From the NCBI GenBank assembly GCA_043748015.1, contig JAYTOA010000166.1, positions 1 to 9,656 of the forward strand: 9,656 nucleotides of DNA, written 5' to 3'. Shown here piece by piece: positions 1 to 6,710 of this stretch. Within the stretch, counting starts at the first letter, position 1. The number at the start of each line of letters is the position of its first letter. The stretch comes from JAIBBG01 sp043748015. Lineage in GTDB: Bacteria > Bacteroidota > Bacteroidia > Flavobacteriales_D > Sanyastnellaceae. A program made the position numbers and the translations under genes. The notes beneath the pieces are model-generated. The model made no database searches. It was not told where the DNA came from and was given only the letters and a program-made list of their open reading frames with translations.

Positions 1-2795
1 GTAATATTGGTTCCATTGCTTTCATATGGCTTCCAGTGTGGTTCGGAAGCAAAGGTGAAACAGGAATTTCCATCTAAGCTAATTTGTGATGCTGTGGTAA
101 GGGTAATGTTGGCATCAGGTATACCGGCAATCAGATTGAGCATATCCTTGTGGATCTTCCACTTGAAATCGCCATCATTGTTTTTGTCGCCACCGTTGGT
201 GAGGACTAAAAGTTTTGGTTTGAATGTAAGCTTGTGTTCAAATCGAATATTGGCTGCCGCATTGGTCTTGTAAACTTTCACACTATTGCCAAAAGCAAGT
301 ATGATGGGTCGCGCTGCTGCAGTGTCATTGGGGTGAATAACAAATGGTCCCGATTTGAAATTGAAAGTCGCCGAAGTACCCGTTGTAGGGAAAATACATT
401 GTGCATTCACTGATACGTCGGTTCCATCTTTTGCTTTCCCTGAAGCAATCGCCCAATATAATGGAATGGAATTTTGAAGCAACGCATTCGCCAATCCGTA
501 TGCTTTTAAATTAAATGGAGTGAGCGTACCGTTTGTTGATGTTCCGGCGTTCTCATATCCGGGAGGAATCGCGGGATAAACTGAAGTGCCTGGTTGGGTA
601 GTATTGTCCATACCGATAATCCAAGTTCCCGCTGGGAAATTCAATGTGCCTGATCCGCTGCAAAGCGTATTCGTTGGCTCAGGGGTTGGAGCGCCGGCTG
701 TAATATTTATTGTTGTCGGACAATTCACTGAATTACCTGCTGCATCCACAGCTGTCCAGATAATCGTTCTGCTTCCCGGTGGTAAAAAATGCGATGTGAC
801 ATTGTCGTTGCTGTAATTATTGGTGAGGGTTATGGTTCCGCATCCACCGCTTACTGTAGGTGCAATGTTCACGGTTGTACCGCATGTCCAGTAATTGGAT
901 GTGGTATTAATGGTTGGCGCGCAGGTGATGCTAATGGGTGTTGCGTAATAAACGTTGATGACGTTGCTGAAAACATCACTGCAACCCATTGCAGACGCAA
1001 CCACCTTCGCCCTGAAACTGCGATTACCGGTAATGGCTTTTACATATGTATTCGATGCCGGTCCCGCTTCTGTATTCCACGTCGCTCCTCCATCCGCACT
1101 CCATTGCCAATAAATAGCTCCTGACGAATTATTCAAGGTCATAGTCGCATTTCCAGTCACACACATATTCGCTTGGGGTGATGTCACCGTTCCCGCAATT
1201 GCAGGCTGCTCGCAACACCAGCCATCACCCAAAGGGCCTCCTGAATATTTTGAGACTACAGAATGTGATACGCCAATTGTCATTGCCGGGGATAAGTACG
1301 CGCTCAGACCTGAAAGTGTATAACCACATACATAGACTTTTTGCCAACCGATAACAGCCACGTCGAGCCATGCTTCAGTACTACTGCCGTCGACTGATGC
1401 ATTCCATAAATGAGTTCCATCTTTTTTGATGGCTTTTAACCAGCTTTCTGTGGTCGTTGTCGCGGCAAAGTTCTCTGAAGCAGTTCCTGAAAAACTCAGT
1501 GCCGTTTTATGTGTTCCGCATAAATAAACCGTTTCATGTGTGTCTGCATTGATGTTGGAAACAAAACATTCGGATGTTGTTCCGGTGCTCACAAATGCCT
1601 GAAGCAAAATACTGCTGCCATTTGAGGCATTCCTTGTATTATAGATGATGGTAGGCTTTCCTCCATTACCCAGACTGCCGAAAGTTGTGGAAGTCAAAGG
1701 AGATGAATATGAACTCAATAAGCTGCCGGCTATGTAAATCGTCCCGCAATGCATATCCAGGAATGGACCTGAATACATGTTAAGCGCGTTGCTGAATGAA
1801 TCTGTGGTTGACCAAACCACTGTGCCGTTGCTCTGATGATTGTAACAAAATAATGCAAGTCGGTTGTTACCGTTTCCAGAATTGTCTGTAATGCCATTAA
1901 GATTACCGTTGTTATATCGGGTGTAGCCATCTCCTGCATATTGTGTTGCGAAGTATGCTAGGTCACCACTAGTAGCCAAACCCGCACCGAGCATGTCGAT
2001 ATTGGTCAGGCTGAATATAAAAGACGGACTTGTATATGCCCTGAACCAATCACATTGTCCATCCGATTCTAAATAGGCAACAAAACTTCCAGATTCATTA
2101 TTCCCCGTTAATACATTTCCGAAAATGCGCACGTCAGTCGTTGAATTGTTGTTGTCATTACTATTGACAAATAATCCACTCACCATCACTCCATCATCAG
2201 CTGCTTCAATTTCAAGTCCCGTGGCCGTTCCTATGCTTGATGCGACTCTTATCCATTGCAAAAATCCATTCGGCGTGTAACAATTCACTATGGCATCTAT
2301 GCCACTAAGACCAGTGGCTGTTACTGCAGATGTTGTATTGTTGGCGTTATTGAAGGATCCCGGGAATTGAGCATATCCCGTGGTGTAAATATTACCGTCT
2401 TCGCCTATGCAGACTCCCGTGAACTCATCATCTGAACTACTACCACCGGTGACAATCCAGATAATATTGCCGTATTGGTCCAACTTGGCCAGGTAGCAAT
2501 CCTTGCCACCTCGCCCCATGACATTATTGGGTGTGGCAGTATTTTCAAAACCCGTGAGATTGTCGATGTTGAACATCGTTGAACTGCTGATCAGATTTAA
2601 AAAACCAATAGTGGTAGATCCTGCCACATACATCACATTGTTGACACTGTCAACAACCATCGCATGCGCCTTCTCATTTAAACTATTGCTTGATGCCTGA
2701 AGCCAATCCATAGTTTGGGCATGAACGGTCTGTTGGCCAAGCACAATAGTTATGAAAATAACAAAACGGGTAGTTATGTTATGGTACAGATTCAC
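1..2795 (-). CDS. Large secreted multidomain protein (beta-propeller, Ig-like, HYR-like), C-terminus cut by window edge
   Basis: I translated this strand codon by codon: the frame is open from GTG at 2795 to the left edge, 931 codons without a stop. An in-frame TAA lies eight codons upstream with no other start between, so GTG is chosen; the next ATG (residue 29) would delete the signal peptide. Residues 1-26 look like a signal peptide (polar start, RFVIFITIVLG core, VHA|Q cleavage). Residues 28 to about 520 hold about seven repeats with hydrophobic-Y-[VIL]-x-G strands centred on residues 56, 137, 204, 281, 354, 424 and 488, each followed by a D/S-G-x-x-x-W type strand, as in SBBP/PQQ-like propellers. 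An Ig-like domain (about 530-612, with WQWSADGGATW) and a HYR-like domain (about 620-700, IIWTAVDAAGNSVNC) follow. Residues 711-931 match no family I can name. Such proteins are usually surface adhesins or enzymes of Bacteroidota; any type IX sorting domain would lie outside the window. Confidence 0.85.
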   Translation of the reverse strand, partial: MNLYHNITTRFVIFITIVLGQQTVHAQTMDWLQASSNSLNEKAHAMVVDSVNNVMYVAGSTTIGFLNLISSSTMFNIDNLTGFENTATPNNVMGRGGKDCYLAKLDQYGNIIWIVTGGSSSDDEFTGVCIGEDGNIYTTGYAQFPGSFNNANNTTSAVTATGLSGIDAIVNCYTPNGFLQWIRVASSIGTATGLEIEAADDGVMVSGLFVNSNDNNNSTTDVRIFGNVLTGNNESGSFVAYLESDGQCDWFRAYTSPSFIFSLTNIDMLGAGLATSGDLAYFATQYAGDGYTRYNNGNLNGITDNSGNGNNRLALFCYNHQSNGTVVWSTTDSFSNALNMYSGPFLDMHCGTIYIAGSLLSSYSSPLTSTTFGSLGNGGKPTIIYNTRNASNGSSILLQAFVSTGTTSECFVSNINADTHETVYLCGTHKTALSFSGTASENFAATTTTESWLKAIKKDGTHLWNASVDGSSTEAWLDVAVIGWQKVYVCGYTLSGLSAYLSPAMTIGVSHSVVSKYSGGPLGDGWCCEQPAIAGTVTSPQANMCVTGNATMTLNNSSGAIYWQWSADGGATWNTEAGPASNTYVKAITGNRSFRAKVVASAMGCSDVFSNVINVYYATPISITCAPTINTTSNYWTCGTTVNIAPTVSGGCGTITLTNNYSNDNVTSHFLPPGSRTIIWTAVDAAGNSVNCPTTINITAGAPTPEPTNTLCSGSGTLNFPAGTWIIGMDNTTQPGTSVYPAIPPGYENAGTSTNGTLTPFNLKAYGLANALLQNSIPLYWAIASGKAKDGTDVSVNAQCIFPTTGTSATFNFKSGPFVIHPNDTAAARPIILAFGNSVKVYKTNAAANIRFEHKLTFKPKLLVLTNGGDKNNDGDFKWKIHKDMLNLIAGIPDANITLTTASQISLDGNSCFTFASEPHWKPYESNGTNI

Positions 2796-3106
2796 AGGGG
2801 TTTTCTCACATTTTTGATGTTACAACCCATTTTAAACGCGACTTATGTTGGCTGGTTACACTCTATAGGCTTGTTATTCCTCTTGTGATTGTTAAATCAT
2901 TGATTGCTTGAAGTTTAAGGTTCGGATTTTTCTTCGCTTCTTGAATTCGACCAAAAGAACGTTTTGATTACGAAATGTGCGATGTGAAATTTTTCGACGG
3001 TGGATTTTTTTCTAGGGTAATCGTCCAAATGAAAATCGTATGTGTCCAACTAATTTTTTCCGTTTTTTCGAAATGAAGTAGTTTTGAAAAAAATGAATTC
3101 AGCTAT
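2796..3106. other. Divergent intergenic region between the secreted protein gene and glmM
   Basis: This 311-base AT-rich stretch separates two divergently transcribed genes and must hold both promoters. On the plus strand there is an exact TAnnTTTG element at 3079-3086. I see no comparable element for the minus-strand gene. A short inverted repeat, CAAAA/TTTTG (2952-2956 with 2962-2966), surrounds an AACGTT core and may be chance in such AT-rich DNA. I find no convincing ORF, tRNA or long repeat in it. Confidence 0.6.
3079..3086 (+). promoter_or_regulatory. Putative Bacteroidota -7 promoter element for glmM
   Basis: TAGTTTTG matches the TAnnTTTG -7 consensus recognised by the primary sigma factor of Bacteroidota. 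It ends 20 bases before the glmM ATG, which would give a 5' leader of roughly 14 bases. No clear TTG/TTTG -33 element sits at the expected distance upstream (only T-rich DNA), so the call rests on the -7 box and its position. Confidence 0.4.
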
Positions 3107-4501
3107 ATGACGCTTATAAAATCAATCTCAGGTATCCGCGGAACAATGGGCGGAATCGAAGGCGAAGGCCTCACACCTATCGACGTTGTCAAATTCTCAT
3201 CAGCATTCTGCAGCATGATGCAGAAAAAAAACAATAAACAGGACATTAAAATTGTTGTTGGCAGAGATGCCCGCATCAGCGGAAAAATGGTCAGCGATCT
3301 TGTTTGCAGCAGTCTCATAGCTATGGGAGCGCACGTGATAGATCTTGGTCTCAGTACCACGCCTACGGTGGAAATTGCGGTGCCTCGTGAAATTGCGGAT
3401 GCGGGTATCATTCTCACCGCCAGCCACAATCCCAAACAATGGAACGCTCTCAAATTGCTCAATGAAAAAGGAGAGTTCATTTCTGCGGAAGAAGGCATCG
3501 AAATGCTGGATGTTGCGCAAAGCGGTAAAGTGTGTTTCGCTGATATCGATAGCCTCGGTTCTGTCTCCAAAAAGGACTATCTCGAAGAACATATCCGTCA
3601 AATCCTTCAATTGAAACTGGTGAATGTTGACGCAATTAGAAAAGCAGATTTCAATATCGCGGTTGATGCTGTGAATTCATCAGGAGGAATTTATGTTCCC
3701 GCTTTATTGAAAGCACTTGGTGTCAATCGAATTTACGAATTGTATTGCACGCCCAACGGTCGTTTCCCTCACAACCCTGAACCATTGCCGGAGCATCTTC
3801 AGGATCTTTCGGCTTTGGTCAAAGAAAAAAAATGCGACATTGGAATCGTCGTAGATCCTGATGTGGATCGCCTCGCTTTCGTCTGTGAAGACGGCTCCAT
3901 GTTCGGCGAAGAATACACGCTCGTGGCTGTTGCAGATTATGTGTTGACGCACACTCCGGGAAATACAGCTTCTAATTTGTCTTCAACCAGAGCGCTCAAA
4001 GATGTGACGCTTGTGCACGGTCAGAAATATGAAGCCGCAGCAGTAGGCGAGGTAAACGTTGTGGCGAAGATGAAAGAGATCGGTGCCGTCATCGGTGGTG
4101 AAGGAAACGGCGGAATTATCTATCCTGAGTCTCATTATGGAAGAGATGCTCTCGTAGGAATCGCTCTTTTTCTTTCTCATCTCGCTGCAAAAAAAATGTC
4201 GGTGGCTGCCTTGCGCGATTCTTACCCAAAATATGTAGCATCCAAAAACAAAATCGAACTTCACGACGGCCTTGATGTGTCAGTCATTCTCGATGAAGTG
4301 AAAAACATGTTCCCCGATGCTCTGGTTAATCTCGTAGATGGTGTGAAATTCGATTTCCCCGACGGATGGGTTCACTTGAGAAAAAGCAATACCGAGCCGA
4401 TCATCCGTGTTTATGCCGAACATTCAACACGCGAAGCAGCTGATGCACTTGCTCTGAAGGTGATAGATGCTGTGAAAAAGCTCGCAGGTGCTCATGCATG
4501 A
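3107..4501 (+). CDS. glmM: Phosphoglucosamine mutase (alpha-D-phosphohexomutase superfamily)
   Basis: A 464-residue phosphohexomutase. GlmM converts glucosamine-6-phosphate to glucosamine-1-phosphate in the cytoplasm, on the route to UDP-GlcNAc for peptidoglycan and lipopolysaccharide. All four superfamily signatures are visible: the phosphoserine loop TASHNP (Ser106), the Mg2+ loop DPDVDR (250-255), the sugar-binding GGEGNGG (330-336), and the phosphate-binding RKSNTEPIIRVY (425-436). The N-terminal SISGIRGTMGG is also typical. The GEGNGG loop differs from the GEQSGH form of E. coli-type GlmM and resembles the variant I associate with archaeal and Bacteroidota enzymes, so phosphomannomutase/phosphoglucomutase activity cannot be excluded. 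The ATG is preceded by no Shine-Dalgarno sequence but by a well-placed -7 box. The cysteine desulfurase gene follows after 114 bases. Confidence 0.88.
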   Translation: MTLIKSISGIRGTMGGIEGEGLTPIDVVKFSSAFCSMMQKKNNKQDIKIVVGRDARISGKMVSDLVCSSLIAMGAHVIDLGLSTTPTVEIAVPREIADAGIILTASHNPKQWNALKLLNEKGEFISAEEGIEMLDVAQSGKVCFADIDSLGSVSKKDYLEEHIRQILQLKLVNVDAIRKADFNIAVDAVNSSGGIYVPALLKALGVNRIYELYCTPNGRFPHNPEPLPEHLQDLSALVKEKKCDIGIVVDPDVDRLAFVCEDGSMFGEEYTLVAVADYVLTHTPGNTASNLSSTRALKDVTLVHGQKYEAAAVGEVNVVAKMKEIGAVIGGEGNGGIIYPESHYGRDALVGIALFLSHLAAKKMSVAALRDSYPKYVASKNKIELHDGLDVSVILDEVKNMFPDALVNLVDGVKFDFPDGWVHLRKSNTEPIIRVYAEHSTREAADALALKVIDAVKKLAGAHA

Positions 4502-4615
4502 ATGCGCTGAAAATGCAACATCGCAACTATTGTTATTGCTTTTTTTGAATTGAAATGCAGAACTTTGCACAGGTTTAGAAATCACACCATCTGATTTCCA
4601 CTAATTTTCTTCAGA

Positions 4616-5761
4616 ATGAACGTATATCTCGATAACGCGGCTACAACTCCAATAGACAAAGAAGTACTGGATGCCATGATGCCATGGTTCACCGAGCATT
4701 TCGGGAATCCATCATCCTCCCACGCTTTTGGAAGAAAAACAAAAACGGCCATCGAACAGAGCAGGCGCACTATTGCTAAATTGCTCAATTGCACGCCATC
4801 AGAAATTTATTTCACGAGCGGTGGAACGGAAGCGGACAATCTCGCAATGAACATCGCCGTCTACGATCTGGGTTGCACGCACATCATCACATCTCCAATT
4901 GAACACAGCGCGGTTTTGAAAACGGCTCAGCAATTGGCGGAAAATGGTAAAGCGAAGTTGAGTTTTGTGCAACTGGATGAAAAAGGAAATGTTGATCTGG
5001 AACATCTGGAAGTTCTTCTCGCTACAAACGACAAGAGTTTTGTGTCACTCATGCACGCCAACAACGAAATCGGGAATATTCTGCCACTTATTGAAACAGG
5101 TGAGCTATGTAAAAAATACAATGCCTATTTCCACAGTGATACTGTCCAAACAATGGGACATTATCCTTTCGATCTTCAAAATATTGATATTCAGTTCATA
5201 AATGCTTCAGCACATAAATTCCACGGACCAAAAGGTATTGGCTTTATTTATATCAATAAGAGTGTGAAGGCAAATCCTGACATTATTGGCGGTGGACAGG
5301 AACGTGGTCTGCGCGGTGGAACTGAAAACCTTTATGGAATCGTTGGTCTTGCCAAAGCTTTGGAGATTTGTTATCGCGACTTGAAAAAGCATCAGGATTC
5401 TGTGAGTGAACTGAAGCAATATATGGCTAAGTCATTGAAAGACAGTGTTCCGGGTATTGTCTTCAACGGTGAATCCGGTGAAATGAAAAGTCTTTATACC
5501 GTCCTCAATACCACGCTTCCGGTGAATCCAAATGCGGATATGTTGTTGTTTCTTCTTGATCTTGAGGGTGTTGCGTGTAGCGGGGGCAGCGCATGCAGCA
5601 GCGGAGCTTCAAAAGGCTCCCACGTCCTCGATGCAATTGGTGCCTTGAAGCCGGGTTGTGCCAGTATTCGCTTCTCTTTTAGCCGCATGACGACGATGCA
5701 AGAGGTCGATTTTGCCATCCAAAAGGTGGTTGAACACTCCAAAATTGCCGTACATGCTTGA
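4616..5761 (+). CDS. Cysteine desulfurase, IscS/NifS class (PLP-dependent)
   Basis: A 381-residue aminotransferase class-V enzyme that removes sulfur from L-cysteine, giving alanine and an enzyme persulfide used for Fe-S clusters or tRNA thiolation. The N-terminus YLDNAATTP is diagnostic. Visible active-site elements are SGGTEADN (68-75), IEHSAV with His97, HANNEIG (147-153), SDTVQ with Asp175/Gln178, and SAHKFHGPKG with the PLP lysine Lys201. The mobile-loop region CSGGSACSSG (321-330) places the likely nucleophile at Cys327; Cys321 is a second cysteine six residues earlier. The protein stops soon after the IRFSFSRMTT block, so it lacks most of the C-terminal tail that E. coli IscS (about 404 residues) uses to dock IscU. 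No IscU, SufU or MnmA gene is adjacent. IscS, NifS or a tRNA-thiolation-dedicated enzyme are all possible, so I give no symbol. Confidence 0.92.
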   Translation: MNVYLDNAATTPIDKEVLDAMMPWFTEHFGNPSSSHAFGRKTKTAIEQSRRTIAKLLNCTPSEIYFTSGGTEADNLAMNIAVYDLGCTHIITSPIEHSAVLKTAQQLAENGKAKLSFVQLDEKGNVDLEHLEVLLATNDKSFVSLMHANNEIGNILPLIETGELCKKYNAYFHSDTVQTMGHYPFDLQNIDIQFINASAHKFHGPKGIGFIYINKSVKANPDIIGGGQERGLRGGTENLYGIVGLAKALEICYRDLKKHQDSVSELKQYMAKSLKDSVPGIVFNGESGEMKSLYTVLNTTLPVNPNADMLLFLLDLEGVACSGGSACSSGASKGSHVLDAIGALKPGCASIRFSFSRMTTMQEVDFAIQKVVEHSKIAVHA

Positions 5762-5768
5762 TTCTTAG

Positions 5769-5790
5769 ATTTTTGCGCGTAAGCAAAAAT
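5769..5790. terminator. Weak AT-rich hairpin after the cysteine desulfurase gene
   Basis: ATTTTTGC (5769-5776) pairs with GCAAAAAT (5783-5790) around a 6-base loop, beginning 8 bases after the stop codon. The stem has only two G/C pairs and no T-run follows it, so it may be a weak terminator, an mRNA 3'-end stabiliser, or chance. Confidence 0.3.
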
Positions 5791-5851
5791 TAACAGAAAC
5801 TATAGACATATTTAAGGATTGTACAACAATGTGTCTTATTATATTGCACCC

Positions 5852-6118
5852 ATGAATTCTAAAAAGAGCGCCGGCAGACCGGCAACAAAACCAGCTAGAT
5901 TGAAGAACGGGTTTTACGTGGGCGTAAAAAACAAAGGAATGTCAAGTCCAGTTATGATGTACAGTACCACACGCGAAGGCATGATGATGATTGCCGAGAA
6001 GTATGGTGTATTCCCTGAAAAGGAAGTTGTTGTCATGGGAGAACATAAAAACGATAAGTGGATTGACCAGGAACAGCCAAAGCGTGGCCGTAAGAAAAAA
6101 GAAGTAACGGCAGCCTGA
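5852..6118 (+). CDS. Small basic protein with AT-hook-like ends, function unknown
   Basis: An 88-residue, lysine/arginine-rich protein. I start it at ATG 5852 (MNSKKSAGRPATKPARL); the frame is open further upstream to TTG 5819, but that extension (YNNVSYYIAP) is hydrophobic and unlike the rest. The N-terminus has a GRP core flanked by basic residues (KKSAGRPATK), and the C-terminus has KRGRKKK. Both resemble AT-hook minor-groove-binding motifs. The middle (about residues 17-70) is a compact segment with GFYVGVKNKG, a methionine-rich SPVMMYSTTREGMMMIAEKYG stretch and KEVVVMGEHKNDKWI. I do not recognise a named family; a DNA-binding, nucleoid-associated or regulatory role is inference from the basic tails only. 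It lies 90 bases after the cysteine desulfurase and is closed by a strong terminator, so it may have its own promoter or be cotranscribed. Confidence 0.7.
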   Translation: MNSKKSAGRPATKPARLKNGFYVGVKNKGMSSPVMMYSTTREGMMMIAEKYGVFPEKEVVVMGEHKNDKWIDQEQPKRGRKKKEVTAA

Positions 6119-6138
6119 TTTTGATCTATAATGATTTG

Positions 6139-6180
6139 AAAGACCCGTTTCCGAACATGTTCGGAAGGGTCTTTTTTTTT
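6139..6180 (+). terminator. Strong rho-independent terminator
   Basis: An outer stem AAAGACCC (6139-6146) pairs with GGGTCTTT (6167-6174), and an inner stem TTCCGAA (6149-6155) pairs with TTCGGAA (6160-6166), with a two-base GT bulge between them on the left side and a tight CATG loop. A run of nine T residues follows at 6172-6180. It starts 21 bases after the stop of the small basic protein and separates it from the lipoprotein gene. Confidence 0.93.
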
Positions 6181-6200
6181 AACCAAATTTTCATAGCAGC

Positions 6201-6557
6201 ATGATTCGATTGAAAGGATTATTAGTAGCCATTGTAATTTTTGCATTGACCATATCTTCTTGTAAAAAAGGTGGAAGCACTAAGCTACAGCCGGTCTGCG
6301 ACGGTTCGCATCCAACATATGTAGCGAACATTAAGACTATTATCGAAGGGAATTGTAACTCAAGTGGCTGTCACAATGCAGGCTCATCAAATGGTGATTT
6401 TACCAGCTTCAGTGGAATGAACGCAGTTATCACTAACGGAAAATTTCGCAGGCAAGTACTCACTGATCAGACCATGCCCAATGGTTCAACCAGACTTTCG
6501 CAAAAGAATATTGATAAAATACAGTGTTGGGTAAATGATGGATATCCAGAGAACTGA
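6201..6557 (+). CDS. Small lipoprotein, cytochrome c-like with CX4CH motif
   Basis: A 118-residue protein. It begins with a lipoprotein signal peptide (MIRLKG, hydrophobic LLVAIVIFALTIS, lipobox ISSC with Cys21 as the lipidated residue) followed by KKGG, so it should be anchored in a membrane facing the periplasm or surface. The mature part has YVANIKTIIEGNC then NSSGCH, giving C52-x4-C57-H58, and later TMPNGSTRLS with Met92, then IDKIQCWVNDGYPEN at the end. This pattern (CX4CH, a downstream MP-G-x-x-LS and a final helix I-x-x-W-[IV]-x-x-G) resembles a group of small Bacteroidota lipoproteins related to c-type cytochromes. If haem is bound, His58 and Met92 are the expected ligands. Cys33 and Cys109 could form a disulfide. 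Haem attachment is inference because the spacing is not the usual CX2CH. It follows a strong terminator, so it should have its own promoter. Confidence 0.8.
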   Translation: MIRLKGLLVAIVIFALTISSCKKGGSTKLQPVCDGSHPTYVANIKTIIEGNCNSSGCHNAGSSNGDFTSFSGMNAVITNGKFRRQVLTDQTMPNGSTRLSQKNIDKIQCWVNDGYPEN

Positions 6558-6710
6558 GTATTACTGATCGTTTAGCAGCTACCTGAAGGGTGGGACTTTT
6601 ACCACGAAACCTGATTTGAAAAACTAAAGTCTAATTAAATTCTAAACTCTTTGGAACACGAAACCCCGTCTTTTGGGTAGGTGCTGTTGCAGCTGTGCTT
6701 CTTTTTGTCG
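6558..6710. other. Convergent intergenic region
   Basis: This 153-base stretch lies between the converging lipoprotein gene and the minus-strand membrane protein gene. I see no clear terminator hairpin. It contains most of a 27-codon minus-strand frame (6631-6714) and, on the plus strand, a start-less frame encoding a hydrophobic stretch; neither is convincing. Confidence 0.5.

Noticed and set aside
586..1124. Two plus-strand frames (586-816 and 789-1124)
   Set aside because: They lie wholly inside the long minus-strand secreted protein frame, whose translation shows coherent domains; their own translations are low-complexity and unlike any protein.
3103..3610. Minus-strand and alternative-frame ORFs over the 5' half of glmM
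   Set aside because: The plus-strand frame carries all phosphohexomutase motifs; these are antisense or off-frame shadows.
5819..5851. TTG start at 5819 for the small basic protein
   Set aside because: It would add 11 mainly uncharged residues unlike the basic N-terminus; ATG 5852 is a normal start and places the GRP motif near the N-terminus.
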